Positions 45,585-54,539 of a stretch of 64,000 nucleotides of DNA are shown piece by piece. A program made the position numbers and the translations under genes. The notes below the pieces were generated by a model that was not told the origin of the DNA, did no database searches, and saw nothing but the letters and a program-made list of their open reading frames with translations. Position 1 is the first letter of the stretch. The number at the start of each line of letters is the position of its first letter. Source of the DNA: Latescibacteria bacterium UBA6620 (lineage in GTDB: Bacteria > Latescibacterota > UBA2968); contig DJHM01000034.1 in NCBI GenBank assembly GCA_002433075.1, forward strand, positions 70,996 through 134,995. The letters are read 5' to 3'.

Positions 45585-46625
45585 ATGTCAAATAACTATC
45601 GTGCTGGTATCATGGGTTTGGGTTTCATCGGAGGCGCCGATCAAGTGTCCGGGGACGCACTCGATCAACTGGTCGAGGATCTCGACGGTACCCATCTCGT
45701 GGCGCTGGACGGTCACGATCAGGTCGATCTGGCCGCCGGAAGCAGCCGGGATCAGGGTCGAAGAGACCGGTTCGCGGCACAGACGAACGCCAATGTTTAC
45801 GCCGACTGGCGTGAAATGCTGGAGAAGGAATCGCTCGACATCGTCAGCGTCGCCACGTATGCACCCGTTCACGCCGAAATGACGATCGGCGCGGTCGAGG
45901 CCGGTGCACGCGTCGTCTACTGCGAGAAACCCATCGCGACCACGGCTGCAGATGCCCGAAAGATGCTCGCCGCCTGCGAGGCGCACGATGCCCTCCTCGT
46001 GATCAATCATAACCGTCGCTTCAATCCCAACGGCCACGAACTCCGGGATCGGATCGCCAAGGGCGACATCGGTGATCTCACCTCCATCAACCTGGCCTGG
46101 CCGACAGGTCGGCTCTCCGGCGTCGGCACGCACGTCATCGACGCCGTGCACATGCACGTTGGACGACAGATCGAGGCCGTGACGGGTACGCTCGATTTCG
46201 CCGGCAAGCCGGACTGCCGTGGCGAGGAGTTTGCCGATTACGGCGCCTGGGGCATGATGCGCATGGAAGGGGGTCTGATCGTCACGGTAGATGCACCCGA
46301 TTACTCCCGCAGTCCCTTCTACATCGCCATCAACGGAACGAAGGCGCGAGCCATCACCGATGGTGACAACGTCACGATCGACGACTGGGCCGGCGGAACT
46401 GAGAGCTTCCCTCCCGTATCGGACGGAAAGAGTTCCATGGATCGTGCCGTTGCGGGGATGGTCGAGTGGCTCGACGATGGCACTCCCTTCTCATACGATC
46501 CGCACGATGCCATCAATGTCGCCGAGGCGATTTCGGGCTTCCACGTCTCCCACCACCGAGGCGGCGTGTGGGTCGACCTTCCCCTGGACGACGAAGGGGC
46601 GAATCACTTCGTTAACTGCGCGTAG
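45585..46625 (+). CDS. Gfo/Idh/MocA family oxidoreductase
   Basis: 346 aa. GIMGLGFIGGADQVSGD shows an extended first loop; EKP is intact (VYCEKPIATT) and His candidates lie in GTHVIDAVHMHVG. The extended N-terminal loop and short beta domain differ from the preceding MocA, so the two are not recent duplicates. The start is ATG 45585 after AGAGGA; an earlier in-frame start would lie in the repeat element. Confidence 0.87.
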   Translation: MSNNYRAGIMGLGFIGGADQVSGDALDQLVEDLDGTHLVALDGHDQVDLAAGSSRDQGRRDRFAAQTNANVYADWREMLEKESLDIVSVATYAPVHAEMTIGAVEAGARVVYCEKPIATTAADARKMLAACEAHDALLVINHNRRFNPNGHELRDRIAKGDIGDLTSINLAWPTGRLSGVGTHVIDAVHMHVGRQIEAVTGTLDFAGKPDCRGEEFADYGAWGMMRMEGGLIVTVDAPDYSRSPFYIAINGTKARAITDGDNVTIDDWAGGTESFPPVSDGKSSMDRAVAGMVEWLDDGTPFSYDPHDAINVAEAISGFHVSHHRGGVWVDLPLDDEGANHFVNCA

Positions 46626-46634
46626 CTTCTTTCA

Positions 46635-46750
46635 ACGCAGAGAGCGCAGGCACACAGAGGAAACTCAGGGGGAAAGCTTCAGATCGAGGCACGGTCCCAA
46701 GTTTGATTCTCGCATCTATCGTTCCCCCAGACCCCCTGCGACCTCTGCGT
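46635..46750. repeat. ACGCAGAG...CTCTGCGT inverted-repeat element
   Basis: ACGCAGAG at 46635 and CTCTGCGT at 46743 are inverted ends of a ~116-bp unit that also has internal inverted GGGGGAA/TTCCCCC. It belongs to the same CTCTGCG repeat type as the copies near 4508 and 29421. It lies just before the AAAGG ribosome-binding site of the DegT gene. Confidence 0.5.
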
Positions 46751-46773
46751 CCCCTGTATTAAAGGCTCTTCCT

Positions 46774-48024
46774 ATGGCTGAAACGCTGGCGATACACGGC
46801 GGCACACCCGTCCGCCAGGATCCGTTCGAGGGTCCCTCTCACCACTACGGAGACGCGGATGTCGAGGCGGCTGCAGAGGTCATCCGTTCTGGTTTCACGA
46901 CCGACAAACGGGAGGCTTTCGAGCGGGCCTTCGCTGCACGACACGAATTGCGTCACGGCGTGGCCGTCAATTCCGGCACCTCGGCGATACACACCTGTGT
47001 TGCCGCACTGAATCCCGATCCTGGCGACGAAATCATCGTCACCCCGTGGACGTCGGGCGGAAGCATCATCGGTCTCCTCCTTCAGAATTGCATCCCCATC
47101 TTCGCCGACATCGACGACACCTACACGCTCGATCCTGTGGACGTCGAGTCGAAGATCACATCACGCACACGCGCCATCATTGCCGTCCACCTGTTCGGGA
47201 ATCCCTGTCCGATGGACGCGCTTCGTGACATCGCCGACCGTCACGACCTGGTCCTGATCGAAGACTGCGCGCAGGCTCATGATTCGGAGTTTCAGGGCGG
47301 TCGCGTCGGCACCTTCGGCGATATCGCCGGGTATAGCTTCGGCATTAAACACCTCGCTGCCGGGGGTGGAGGTGCGGTGCTCACGAGCAATCAGTCGCTT
47401 TGGGAACGCGCTGTGCTGTTCCGAGACGCGGCGCTGCCCCGACCGGACGGCCCTCTCGAAGGTCGGCCCTACGCCAACTACTTTCTCGCGCCGAACTACA
47501 AAATCAACGAAATGACCGCCGCCGTCCTTCTTTCCCAACTGGATCGACTGGACGGTTACATAGAGCGAAAAATCGAAGCCGCTTACACCATCATCGGCGG
47601 AGTCAGCGATCTCGGCGTCCTTACACCTCAGCGAGTGCGAGCCAGAGATCGCCACACCTACTGGGTACTCAGCTTCACCCTCGACACGGAGCGTCTCAAC
47701 TGTTCGGCCTTCGATTTTGCGGAGGCGGTATCCGCCGAAGGGATCCCTTTCATGGGACCCTACATCGATTCAGGGCGTGAAGGCCCGCTCTACCGGAATC
47801 CATTCCTGACAAAGCCGGATCTCTACGGGAGCGGCCGGTTCCCACTCGATTACGAACGCGACAATCCAGTCGATTACGAACAGGTTCGCTGTCCAAACGG
47901 TGAGGAGCTGATGGGACGAGGCATCAATCTCCTCATGCGGCCGAGCCTTTCGAGCCAGGACACGGAAGACGTGGTGACCGCTCTCCGAAAGGTTGCGGAC
48001 TACTATCTGGCGGGTTCGCCATAG
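46774..48024 (+). CDS. DegT/DnrJ/EryC1/StrS aminotransferase
   Basis: 416 aa. PLP Lys192 in SFGIKHLAAGGGG, DCAQAHDSEFQG, and the opening LAIHGGTPVRQDPF are typical of the scyllo-inosamine / 3-amino-5-hydroxybenzoate branch, which often acts on free cyclitols. ATG 46774 follows AAAGG. It is distinct from the DegT at 11438-12697 in the lysine region. Its place next to two MocA oxidoreductases and an isomerase suggests oxidation and transamination of an inositol-like or keto sugar. Confidence 0.88.
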   Translation: MAETLAIHGGTPVRQDPFEGPSHHYGDADVEAAAEVIRSGFTTDKREAFERAFAARHELRHGVAVNSGTSAIHTCVAALNPDPGDEIIVTPWTSGGSIIGLLLQNCIPIFADIDDTYTLDPVDVESKITSRTRAIIAVHLFGNPCPMDALRDIADRHDLVLIEDCAQAHDSEFQGGRVGTFGDIAGYSFGIKHLAAGGGGAVLTSNQSLWERAVLFRDAALPRPDGPLEGRPYANYFLAPNYKINEMTAAVLLSQLDRLDGYIERKIEAAYTIIGGVSDLGVLTPQRVRARDRHTYWVLSFTLDTERLNCSAFDFAEAVSAEGIPFMGPYIDSGREGPLYRNPFLTKPDLYGSGRFPLDYERDNPVDYEQVRCPNGEELMGRGINLLMRPSLSSQDTEDVVTALRKVADYYLAGSP

Positions 48025-48089
48025 ATGCCACAGTTGGCCGGAGCCAACTCATCGGAAACGTGAACCAGGGATATGACGGGAGAGGATCC

Positions 48090-48383
48090 ATGATAGGCGT
48101 TCTCACACATCATTGGGCGAAGGATGGACAGATCGAGGAGGCCCGAGACCTCCTGAATCGAAACGGGGCGGCACAGAGCCAGGCCCCTGGCTTCGTCGAG
48201 CGGGTTACGATGTATGGTCGGGAAGACGTCACGCAGATCACGACCCTCGTGACGTGGGAGAGCAACGAAATCTATGACGCCTGGAAGGCGAGCCCACAAC
48301 GGGAAGCCATCATGAAAGATGCGCCCGACCTATGGTCGAAGCCGACCGTCTCGGACCGGTTTGACGTAGTGGGATGGATGTGA
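48090..48383 (+). CDS. ABM-type (antibiotic biosynthesis monooxygenase-like) small protein
   Basis: 97 aa ferredoxin-like dimeric alpha-beta barrel. IGVLTHHWAKDGQIEEARDLL, APGFVERVTMYGRED, VTWESNEIYDAWKASPQR follow the ABM pattern. Such proteins may be cofactor-free oxygenases, sugar mutarotases or accessory proteins. ATG 48090 has GAGAGGA. It lies between the DegT and the enolase-superfamily gene with short gaps. Confidence 0.72.
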   Translation: MIGVLTHHWAKDGQIEEARDLLNRNGAAQSQAPGFVERVTMYGREDVTQITTLVTWESNEIYDAWKASPQREAIMKDAPDLWSKPTVSDRFDVVGWM

Positions 48384-48404
48384 ATCTCGTTCGCTGGTAA
48401 GTCC

Positions 48405-49622
48405 ATGAAAATTACAGACATCGAACTCTTCCATATCAATCCGCGGCTGGCTGCAGGCAATGCGGGTCACGAAGTTCGGTTCGCCGGAATCGATACGCAG
48501 ACCGTCTATCGCGTCACGACCGACAACGGGATCGTCGGGTATGGCGACCAGCGGGGTCACGTCTCGATTGCCAACGACGAGATCGACGCCATGATCGGCC
48601 GATCGCCCGCCGACTTCCTGGCTTCGGACCTAGCGGTCGGCTTCGTCGGAGCCATCTACGACGTCGTCGGGAAACACCTGGAGGTCCCCGCTTACAAACT
48701 TATTGGACCGAAGGTTCGGGATCGTGTACCTGTAGCCGCTTGGACACGCCCCGCCGCACCCGAAGACTTTGCTGCGGAACTCCAGCGCGCAGTACAGGAG
48801 GGATACCATCTCTTCAAGATGCACACGTGTGCTCACCATTGCGTGTTCGAGCAGACACGTGCGGCGGAAGACGTGCTCCCGGACTACTTCAGGATTCACT
48901 ACGACTTCAACCACAACCGAAAACGAAACGAAGTCATCTATATCGTCCACGAGATCGCGGCTTCGTCCGTCGTCGGCGTGATCGAGGACCCCCTCGTTCC
49001 CGAGGATCTGGAGGGCTGGCGGCTTGTTCGTTCGCAGCTCTCGGTTCCCGTTCTCATGCATGCACCGCGTCTCCAGGCCGGTCCCGAGATACTGGGGGGT
49101 TGCGCCGACCTCTTCATGCTCGGCGAAATGGGTATCGGTACCTCCATCAAGCGAGGCTACGCGGCGTCCCTGGCCAATCTCTCGACCGTCGTTCAGATCA
49201 CGGGCGGGACCCTTTCGAAAGCCATGGCCATGCACCTTTCCGCCGTCATCCCGAACGTATCCCATTCGACCAACCTCGACGATCAGTATGAAGAGGACGT
49301 CACCGGTGGACGTCTCGAGGTTGCCGATGGAAGCACACCCGTCCCAGAAGGACCCGGTCTGGGCATCGACGTCGATGAAGCCCTCCTTCAGTCGATCGCC
49401 ACCCGGCCTGCGACCGAACTTCCCCGACACGTCGGCATTTTACACTTACCCGCGGGAGGTCGCTGGCATACGCCGACGATTCCCGACGCCATCTCATTGA
49501 CCGGGTTTCCTGAAGGTAACCTGCGTGGCATCCGCAGTTCGGTCTGGAACGACGACGGTTCGGCCGAATTCTCCCGGATTTACGACCGCGTCCAGTCCGA
49601 GGGCGCATTCCGGGACACGTGA
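48405..49622 (+). CDS. Enolase-superfamily (mandelate racemase-like) protein with altered ligand
   Basis: 405 aa. Capping domain (residues ~1-120) and barrel are both recognisable. The base position that is usually KxK reads FKMHTC; metal ligands are seen in HYDFNHN and VIEDPL, but the third acidic ligand position has VPVLMHAP, so His replaces Asp/Glu. Family members dehydrate or epimerise sugar acids. The starting ATG is 21 bases after the ABM gene. Either an unusual enolase branch or a degenerate paralog. Confidence 0.8.
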   Translation: MKITDIELFHINPRLAAGNAGHEVRFAGIDTQTVYRVTTDNGIVGYGDQRGHVSIANDEIDAMIGRSPADFLASDLAVGFVGAIYDVVGKHLEVPAYKLIGPKVRDRVPVAAWTRPAAPEDFAAELQRAVQEGYHLFKMHTCAHHCVFEQTRAAEDVLPDYFRIHYDFNHNRKRNEVIYIVHEIAASSVVGVIEDPLVPEDLEGWRLVRSQLSVPVLMHAPRLQAGPEILGGCADLFMLGEMGIGTSIKRGYAASLANLSTVVQITGGTLSKAMAMHLSAVIPNVSHSTNLDDQYEEDVTGGRLEVADGSTPVPEGPGLGIDVDEALLQSIATRPATELPRHVGILHLPAGGRWHTPTIPDAISLTGFPEGNLRGIRSSVWNDDGSAEFSRIYDRVQSEGAFRDT

Positions 49623-49760
49623 ATCTCGACCAGGAACGCCCGGCAGAACGTCGACGAGCAATAGATATTGCGATGGTTTTTTCTCTTCCTCAGCATAGAT
49701 TGTTCACCGGACAGGGCGGGGAGAAGTGACAACAGAACAACTCACCAGCGGGAGGATTTG

Positions 49761-50996
49761 ATGAGTACCGTAACGGTCAAGACGGCAGCCTGGTATGGTG
49801 ATCGTGACGTTGACCTGACGTTTCCCGAGGACTGGAATGTGGAAACGGCAGCGTTCGAATCTCGACCGGTGCTCACCGACGAGCAGCTCGCCGACATCTT
49901 TGCGAATCCTGTCGGAACACCCCGGATCTCGGAAATGGCCAGGGGAAGAAAGAGCGCGGTCATTCTTGTCGACGATCTCACCCGACCGACGCCGGCCTCT
50001 CGCGTCATGCCATTCATTATCGAGCAGCTCGTCGAAGCCGGAATCGACGAGGGCTCCATCCTCATCTTCATCGCGCACGGCTGCCACCGAATGATGCACG
50101 GCCCCGACAAGGCAAAGAAAGTCGGTGTCGAGGTTGCTCGAAACTTCCCGATCCGCCAGAACGAGATGGACGATGCCTTCATTAACGTGGGCACGACTTC
50201 TTACGGTGTACCGGTCGAGGTGAACCAGTGGGTTATGGATTGCGAGTTCAAGATCGGAGTCGGCGGTCCCACCCCCCACGGGACGGCGACGTTCAGCGGC
50301 GGGGGCAAAATCGTCATCCCCGGCTGCTGCAGTCATCGCACGAACCGCGCCGCCCATTCCGAGGTCGGGCACAAACTGGGCAAGGGGTTCACCAAGGCCG
50401 GTAAGGAGATGAGTCCTTTCCGTCTCAATTCCGAAGAAGCGGCTCGAATGGCAGGGCTGGACGCAACTTGCCTCCTGGTCCTCAACAACGCGCGTGAAGT
50501 CACGGGGGCAGTCGTCGGCGATGTTGTTGAGGCCCATCGAGCGGCGGTAGAAATCGCGCGTAAGGCTTACGCCATCCGAATAGTCGAAGACGCCGAAATC
50601 ATCGTTGCAACAGGGTATCCCAGGGACCACGATATCAACTACAGCGGCCACGGTCTCTGGCCCCTCCACGCATCGAATGGAGCCACCAAAGTTCTCGTCG
50701 CAGCGGGAAGCGAAGGCGTGGGCTATCATCGGATGGGGATCATCAACCAGAAGAACACCAGGGTGGAAGAGAACAGAGAGCGAGAAGAGCAGTCCGTTCC
50801 CGTAAAAACCGACGTCCCCGAATTCTACTTCATGTCCGATGTCGTCGGCCCCGCTGAAGTGCGCGACGTCTACCCCAATGCGGAACTCCTCGAAGTCTGG
50901 GGAAATGCACGCGACATGCTGGAGGACCGGTACCGAGGGAAGACGCCGAAGGTGGCGGTCTATCCTTCCTCCGCGATCTCCTACGCCACGGCCTGA
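49761..50996 (+). CDS. LarA-like nickel-dependent racemase family protein (DUF2088)
   Basis: 411 aa. The N-terminal Lar domain has VDDLTRPTP; IAHGCHRMM gives His106/His109, and SGGGKIVIPG places Lys183 where LarA attaches its nickel-pincer cofactor. HRTNRAAHSE carries further His. LarA homologs racemise or epimerise alpha-hydroxy acids such as lactate, malate or sugar acids. The cofactor is made by LarB, LarC and LarE, none of which lies in this window. ATG 49761 follows GGGAGGA. Confidence 0.85.
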   Translation: MSTVTVKTAAWYGDRDVDLTFPEDWNVETAAFESRPVLTDEQLADIFANPVGTPRISEMARGRKSAVILVDDLTRPTPASRVMPFIIEQLVEAGIDEGSILIFIAHGCHRMMHGPDKAKKVGVEVARNFPIRQNEMDDAFINVGTTSYGVPVEVNQWVMDCEFKIGVGGPTPHGTATFSGGGKIVIPGCCSHRTNRAAHSEVGHKLGKGFTKAGKEMSPFRLNSEEAARMAGLDATCLLVLNNAREVTGAVVGDVVEAHRAAVEIARKAYAIRIVEDAEIIVATGYPRDHDINYSGHGLWPLHASNGATKVLVAAGSEGVGYHRMGIINQKNTRVEENREREEQSVPVKTDVPEFYFMSDVVGPAEVRDVYPNAELLEVWGNARDMLEDRYRGKTPKVAVYPSSAISYATA

Positions 50997-51007
50997 CACA
51001 AGACTGC

Positions 51008-52033
51008 ATGGTCGATCTCTCCCGGTCCACCACGTCCTCCCCCGACGTGCACGCGGTACCCTCTGATCCGGGTATCTCGTGGATCAAGGACGAAGCGCCC
51101 ACCATCGAGGCGCCGCCAGACAACGACCCGGATCCTCTACCGGAAGCCAAATGGGCCTCCAACGCGAAGCGAACCGGCATCTGCGGCGCCGTCGCACCCC
51201 GTGTCGTCAAGTTGCCCGACGCCAGTTACCGGATGTATTACACCCAGATGGTGCCTCGCCCGGGGCATCCGGCTGGTGCAAACGACTACGACAACGTCTC
51301 CACCCGCATTTTAAGCGCCACTTCCACGGACGGTCTGTCCTGGACTCCTGAGGCCGGAGTTCGACTCACCCCTCACCAAGGGGGCGCCGGAGCGTGGCGC
51401 GTCGTCTCCTCTGAAGTCGTTCCGACATCCGACGGTCGTCTCAGGATGTACTACGAGTGTGCGCCGGGCACGCAGTCGGACCCCAGCACGATTCGCAGCG
51501 CGGTTTCCAAGGACGGGTTGTTCTGGGAGATGGAGGGGGGAAACCGACTCGCCTCTGGAGACGCGAACTACTCTTCGCCACGCATCCTTTGCCTCCAGGA
51601 TGGCCGGATCCGACTCTACTGCCACGAACGGGGTCGTGGCATTATCAGCGCCATATCCCAAGAGGGTCTGACCTTCACCGAGGAAGAAGGAACTCGAATC
51701 TCCAAGGGCGGACCCTACGACACGACCACGGCGTTCGCCTGCGAAATCCTCCAACTCCACACAGGCGAGTACGTGATGTACTATGCTGGTTACAGCGCGC
51801 CCAACCGAGCCCAGATCCTCCGGGCCCTCTCAGATGACGGTCTGCATTGGGAGAAGCAGGCGGAACCCGCAGTCCTGCCGGGAGATCCGCTGGATCGGGC
51901 CAAGTCTTCAGAAATGTGTCTCTACCGACTCCCGACGGGTCAGGCGTATCGCATCGTTTACGAGGGATGCGACGGAACGGCCGTCGACGAACGAGGCGTC
52001 TGGCGAATCCTGGGTGCAACTGCCCGGGCTTGA
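51008..52033 (+). CDS. Five-bladed propeller, glycosidase/sialidase-like
   Basis: 341 aa, no signal peptide. Blade repeats of the form 'S.DGL.W' occur four times (TSTDGLSWTPE, SKDGLFWEME, SQEGLTFTEE, SDDGLHWEKQ) with matching strands (YRMYYTQMV, LRMYYECAP, IRLYCHERG, YVMYYAGYS). This is the pattern of GH43/GH117-like or uncharacterised propellers. No clear catalytic Asp/Glu triad is assigned by eye. It begins 12 bases after the LarA-like gene and may act on a glycan-derived substrate. Confidence 0.65.
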   Translation: MVDLSRSTTSSPDVHAVPSDPGISWIKDEAPTIEAPPDNDPDPLPEAKWASNAKRTGICGAVAPRVVKLPDASYRMYYTQMVPRPGHPAGANDYDNVSTRILSATSTDGLSWTPEAGVRLTPHQGGAGAWRVVSSEVVPTSDGRLRMYYECAPGTQSDPSTIRSAVSKDGLFWEMEGGNRLASGDANYSSPRILCLQDGRIRLYCHERGRGIISAISQEGLTFTEEEGTRISKGGPYDTTTAFACEILQLHTGEYVMYYAGYSAPNRAQILRALSDDGLHWEKQAEPAVLPGDPLDRAKSSEMCLYRLPTGQAYRIVYEGCDGTAVDERGVWRILGATARA

Positions 52034-52042
52034 GAGGATCCC

Positions 52043-52624
52043 ATGAACGAAGACCAGATCCGTCAGAAAGTCATCGAGTCCCTGCCCGAACTGAGCCAGA
52101 TCCAGGACGAAGAACTTCGCACGAAGGTTGTCGACGCCTGGACCTACAGCCTGTCCCGAAGTTCCTTCGACTCCATCGACCAGATACGGGCTTCAGGGAA
52201 TCCGGATACTCCCGCGCTCAAAACCGGCACCCAGACAGACCATATCCGAGGGGTCACCCAACTCGCCATCGCCATCTCGGATACCCTTCACGGGCAGTTC
52301 CCCGACCTCCCGATCGACCGGGGCCTCCTCGTCGCGTGCGCGCTCTGCCACGATGTGGGGAAGCCCTACGAGTTCGACCCCGAAAATCAGAAACGGTGGA
52401 AAGCGAACACGCCCGGTACGGGCTATCCAGCCATCCGGCATACGCAGTATGGCACCCACGTCTGCCTGACCATCGGACTTCCAGAGGAGGTCTGTCATGC
52501 GGCGGGATGCCACTCCGGCGAGGGAGAACTCGTGGATCGATCGTTACACGTCACGATCGTTCACCACGCTGACTATGCTTTCTGGCGACCGCTGCAGGCC
52601 GGAGGTATGCTGGAAGATGGATGA
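52043..52624 (+). CDS. HD-domain phosphohydrolase
   Basis: 193 aa. His67 (TDHIRGVTQ), His103-Asp104 (ACALCHDVGKPYEFD) and later His/Asp in VCHAAGCHSGEG and IVHHADYAFW form the HD metal site. The family includes phosphohydrolases of nucleotides and cyclic dinucleotides, and inositol oxygenase relatives. ATG 52043 is 10 bases after the propeller gene, with GAGAGGA upstream. Confidence 0.82.
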   Translation: MNEDQIRQKVIESLPELSQIQDEELRTKVVDAWTYSLSRSSFDSIDQIRASGNPDTPALKTGTQTDHIRGVTQLAIAISDTLHGQFPDLPIDRGLLVACALCHDVGKPYEFDPENQKRWKANTPGTGYPAIRHTQYGTHVCLTIGLPEEVCHAAGCHSGEGELVDRSLHVTIVHHADYAFWRPLQAGGMLEDG

Positions 52625-52746
52625 CATCGTGGGTACAAGGAAGGGGTAGGAGCGGCTACTGGCCGCGATTCTGCTCATTAGCTACTGCTTGTACGGGGCA
52701 GGTCACCTACCAGGCGCAGAAGCTAATTCGAACCGTGGGATGTGAA

Positions 52747-53496
52747 ATGATGACGCCTGAAATGAAGCAGACCTTCGACCGTGAAGGCTTTCTTGCTGTC
52801 GAAGGGGTCTTCACGGAAGATGAGCCCATACCCATCCGGGCTCAGATCGACGCCCTCATCGATCGTCCGGACGACCCACCCGAAGGCGTGAAAATCACGC
52901 GTGAAGGAGACACCGTCGCCGACAAGAACGACAAGGCCGCTTTGAACAACAACGTTCGGGGAGCGGCGTTTCTTGTCCGGTTCATGCCCTTCTTTCAGGA
53001 AGTTGCACGCCATCGTCCTCTCCTTGAATGCGCCAGGGGGCTCCTCGGCCCTCGCGTGAAAGTCTTCCGGGACCAGGCACTGTTCAAGCCGCCCGGCGGA
53101 CAGGCCAAACCACCTCACCAGGATCAGAGTTACTTTCGCGTCGTACCTGAAACCGATCTGGTCACTGCGTGGATCGCGTTGGAAGATGCAACGAGAAAAA
53201 ACGGATGCATGCGTTACGTACCTCAGTCGCACACGCACGGTGTTTTTCCAATCGGTAAGGATCCCGACCGTCCGCTGCATCATGTCCCATTGACAGGCAA
53301 ACGGAACTTGCCCGACTCGCTCGCTGTACCCGTCCCTGCAGGATCGGTCATCTTCCATCACGGCTACACGCTCCATCACAGTGACGAAAACAGATCCGAT
53401 CGTTGGCGCAAGGCCATCATCTTTCACTTCACGACATCAGATGCGATGTCAGAGCACGATAGTTTTAACGAGGAAGTGTCGCTCGAGATCGATTGA
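52747..53496 (+). CDS. Phytanoyl-CoA dioxygenase (PhyH) family protein
   Basis: 249 aa. The iron HxD is HQD in KPPHQDQSYFRV, the distal His in HHGYTLHHSDENRSD, and RWRKAIIFHF supplies the Arg. Opening FDREGFLAVEGVF is standard. ATG 52747 is preferred; an in-frame ATG at 52621 would overlap the HD gene and adds unconserved residues. A string of hairpin repeats follows the stop. Confidence 0.87.
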   Translation: MMTPEMKQTFDREGFLAVEGVFTEDEPIPIRAQIDALIDRPDDPPEGVKITREGDTVADKNDKAALNNNVRGAAFLVRFMPFFQEVARHRPLLECARGLLGPRVKVFRDQALFKPPGGQAKPPHQDQSYFRVVPETDLVTAWIALEDATRKNGCMRYVPQSHTHGVFPIGKDPDRPLHHVPLTGKRNLPDSLAVPVPAGSVIFHHGYTLHHSDENRSDRWRKAIIFHFTTSDAMSEHDSFNEEVSLEID

Positions 53497-53557
53497 CCAG
53501 GGGTCTGTCAACACCATAGACAACGAAGGTTTGTCTGAGCGCCAACGGCGCGTCATT

Positions 53558-53703
53558 CGCCAACCCAGGGCAACGCCCTGGGTTGGCGATAGAACCCGCG
53601 TGTTAATGCGGCCTGTAGGACCGCGACATCCGTTCTCACATAGCCTGTCGCGGACCGTTGGCCCGCGAAAACCAACGAACGAAGACCCAGCCTTCGCGCT
53701 GGG
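53558..53703. repeat. Array of GC-rich hairpins
   Basis: Three perfect stems are visible: 14 bp at 53558-53588 (CGCCAACCCAGGGC, loop AAC), 8 bp CCGCGACA/TGTCGCGG at 53621-53653, and 6 bp CCCAGC/GCTGGG at 53686-53703. A similar but shorter pair is at 20572-20620. They occupy the gap between a PhyH gene and a Hyi-like isomerase. Likely a REP/BIME-like element or a structured leader. Confidence 0.6.
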
Positions 53704-53757
53704 CTGAAGAATCGGGAGCCTTTGGCCCCCAGGTAACTACTGCAAAGGACCCCTCCC

Positions 53758-54522
53758 ATGCCCATCAAACAGTCCGTCTGTATTCCCATTCTTCCCGAGA
53801 TGGATCGGTCCGAGCTCCTGAAGGGGATCGCCGACATCGGCTATCCCGCGATCGAGATCTGGGCTTGCGGTTCTGATTTCGACGACCTCTGTGACGACGC
53901 ATCGGAAAACGGTCTGAGGATCGTCAGCATGGCCGGCCACCAGTCGCTCCCCGACGGTTTGAACAAACCCGAGAATCACGATCGCATTGAGGACGAATTG
54001 AAGGCGTCGATCGATCTCGCCGCTGAACGGAACATTCCCGGACTGATCTGCTTCAGCGGGAACCACGTTGAAGGCGTCGCGGACGCTCGGGAGATCACTG
54101 CAGAGGGACTACGCCGCGTGGCTCCCTACGCGGAAGAAAAGGGTGTCAATCTCAACCTCGAGCTGCTCAACTCGAAGGTGAACCATCCAGGCTACCAATG
54201 CGACCACACCGCGTGGGGGCTCGATGTCATAACCCGTGTCGGAAGTCCTCGCGTCAAGCTCCTCTACGACATTTACCACATGCAGATCATGGAAGGCGAT
54301 CTCATCCGGACCATCCAGGATCACGGCACTCATTTCGGCCACTATCACACAGCCGGTAATCCCGGGCGGGAGGATCTCGACGAAGCACAGGAGATCAACT
54401 ATCCCGCCGTGATGCAAGCCATCGCCCGGACAGATTACGATCTCTACGTCGGCCACGAATTCCGACCGAAGGGAGACGTACTCCCCGCGCTGCGCCAGGC
54501 ATTCGAAACGTGTGATGTGTGA
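53758..54522 (+). CDS. Hydroxypyruvate isomerase-like TIM-barrel protein
   Basis: 254 aa. The Hyi marks are present: LELLNSKVNHPGY (Glu), LLYDIYHMQIMEG (Asp), FGHYHTAGNPGR (His) and YVGHEFRP (Glu). Hyi interconverts hydroxypyruvate and tartronate semialdehyde; some relatives act on erythrulose phosphates. With the HIBADH-family enzyme at 42475 it could form a glyoxylate-type salvage step, although they are 10 kb apart. ATG 53758; an aldo/keto reductase follows with only 17 bases between stop and start. Confidence 0.87.
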   Translation: MPIKQSVCIPILPEMDRSELLKGIADIGYPAIEIWACGSDFDDLCDDASENGLRIVSMAGHQSLPDGLNKPENHDRIEDELKASIDLAAERNIPGLICFSGNHVEGVADAREITAEGLRRVAPYAEEKGVNLNLELLNSKVNHPGYQCDHTAWGLDVITRVGSPRVKLLYDIYHMQIMEGDLIRTIQDHGTHFGHYHTAGNPGREDLDEAQEINYPAVMQAIARTDYDLYVGHEFRPKGDVLPALRQAFETCDV

Positions 54523-54539
54523 GAGAAGGTGACGGAGCT

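Noticed and set aside
41315..50996. Secondary-metabolite biosynthetic cluster
   Set aside because: DegT and ABM-like genes are present, but there is no PKS, NRPS, glycosyltransferase or terpene synthase; a catabolic role fits better.
52621..52746. In-frame N-terminal extension of the PhyH gene
   Set aside because: Would overlap the HD gene and adds 42 unconserved residues; ATG 52747 starts the domain correctly.
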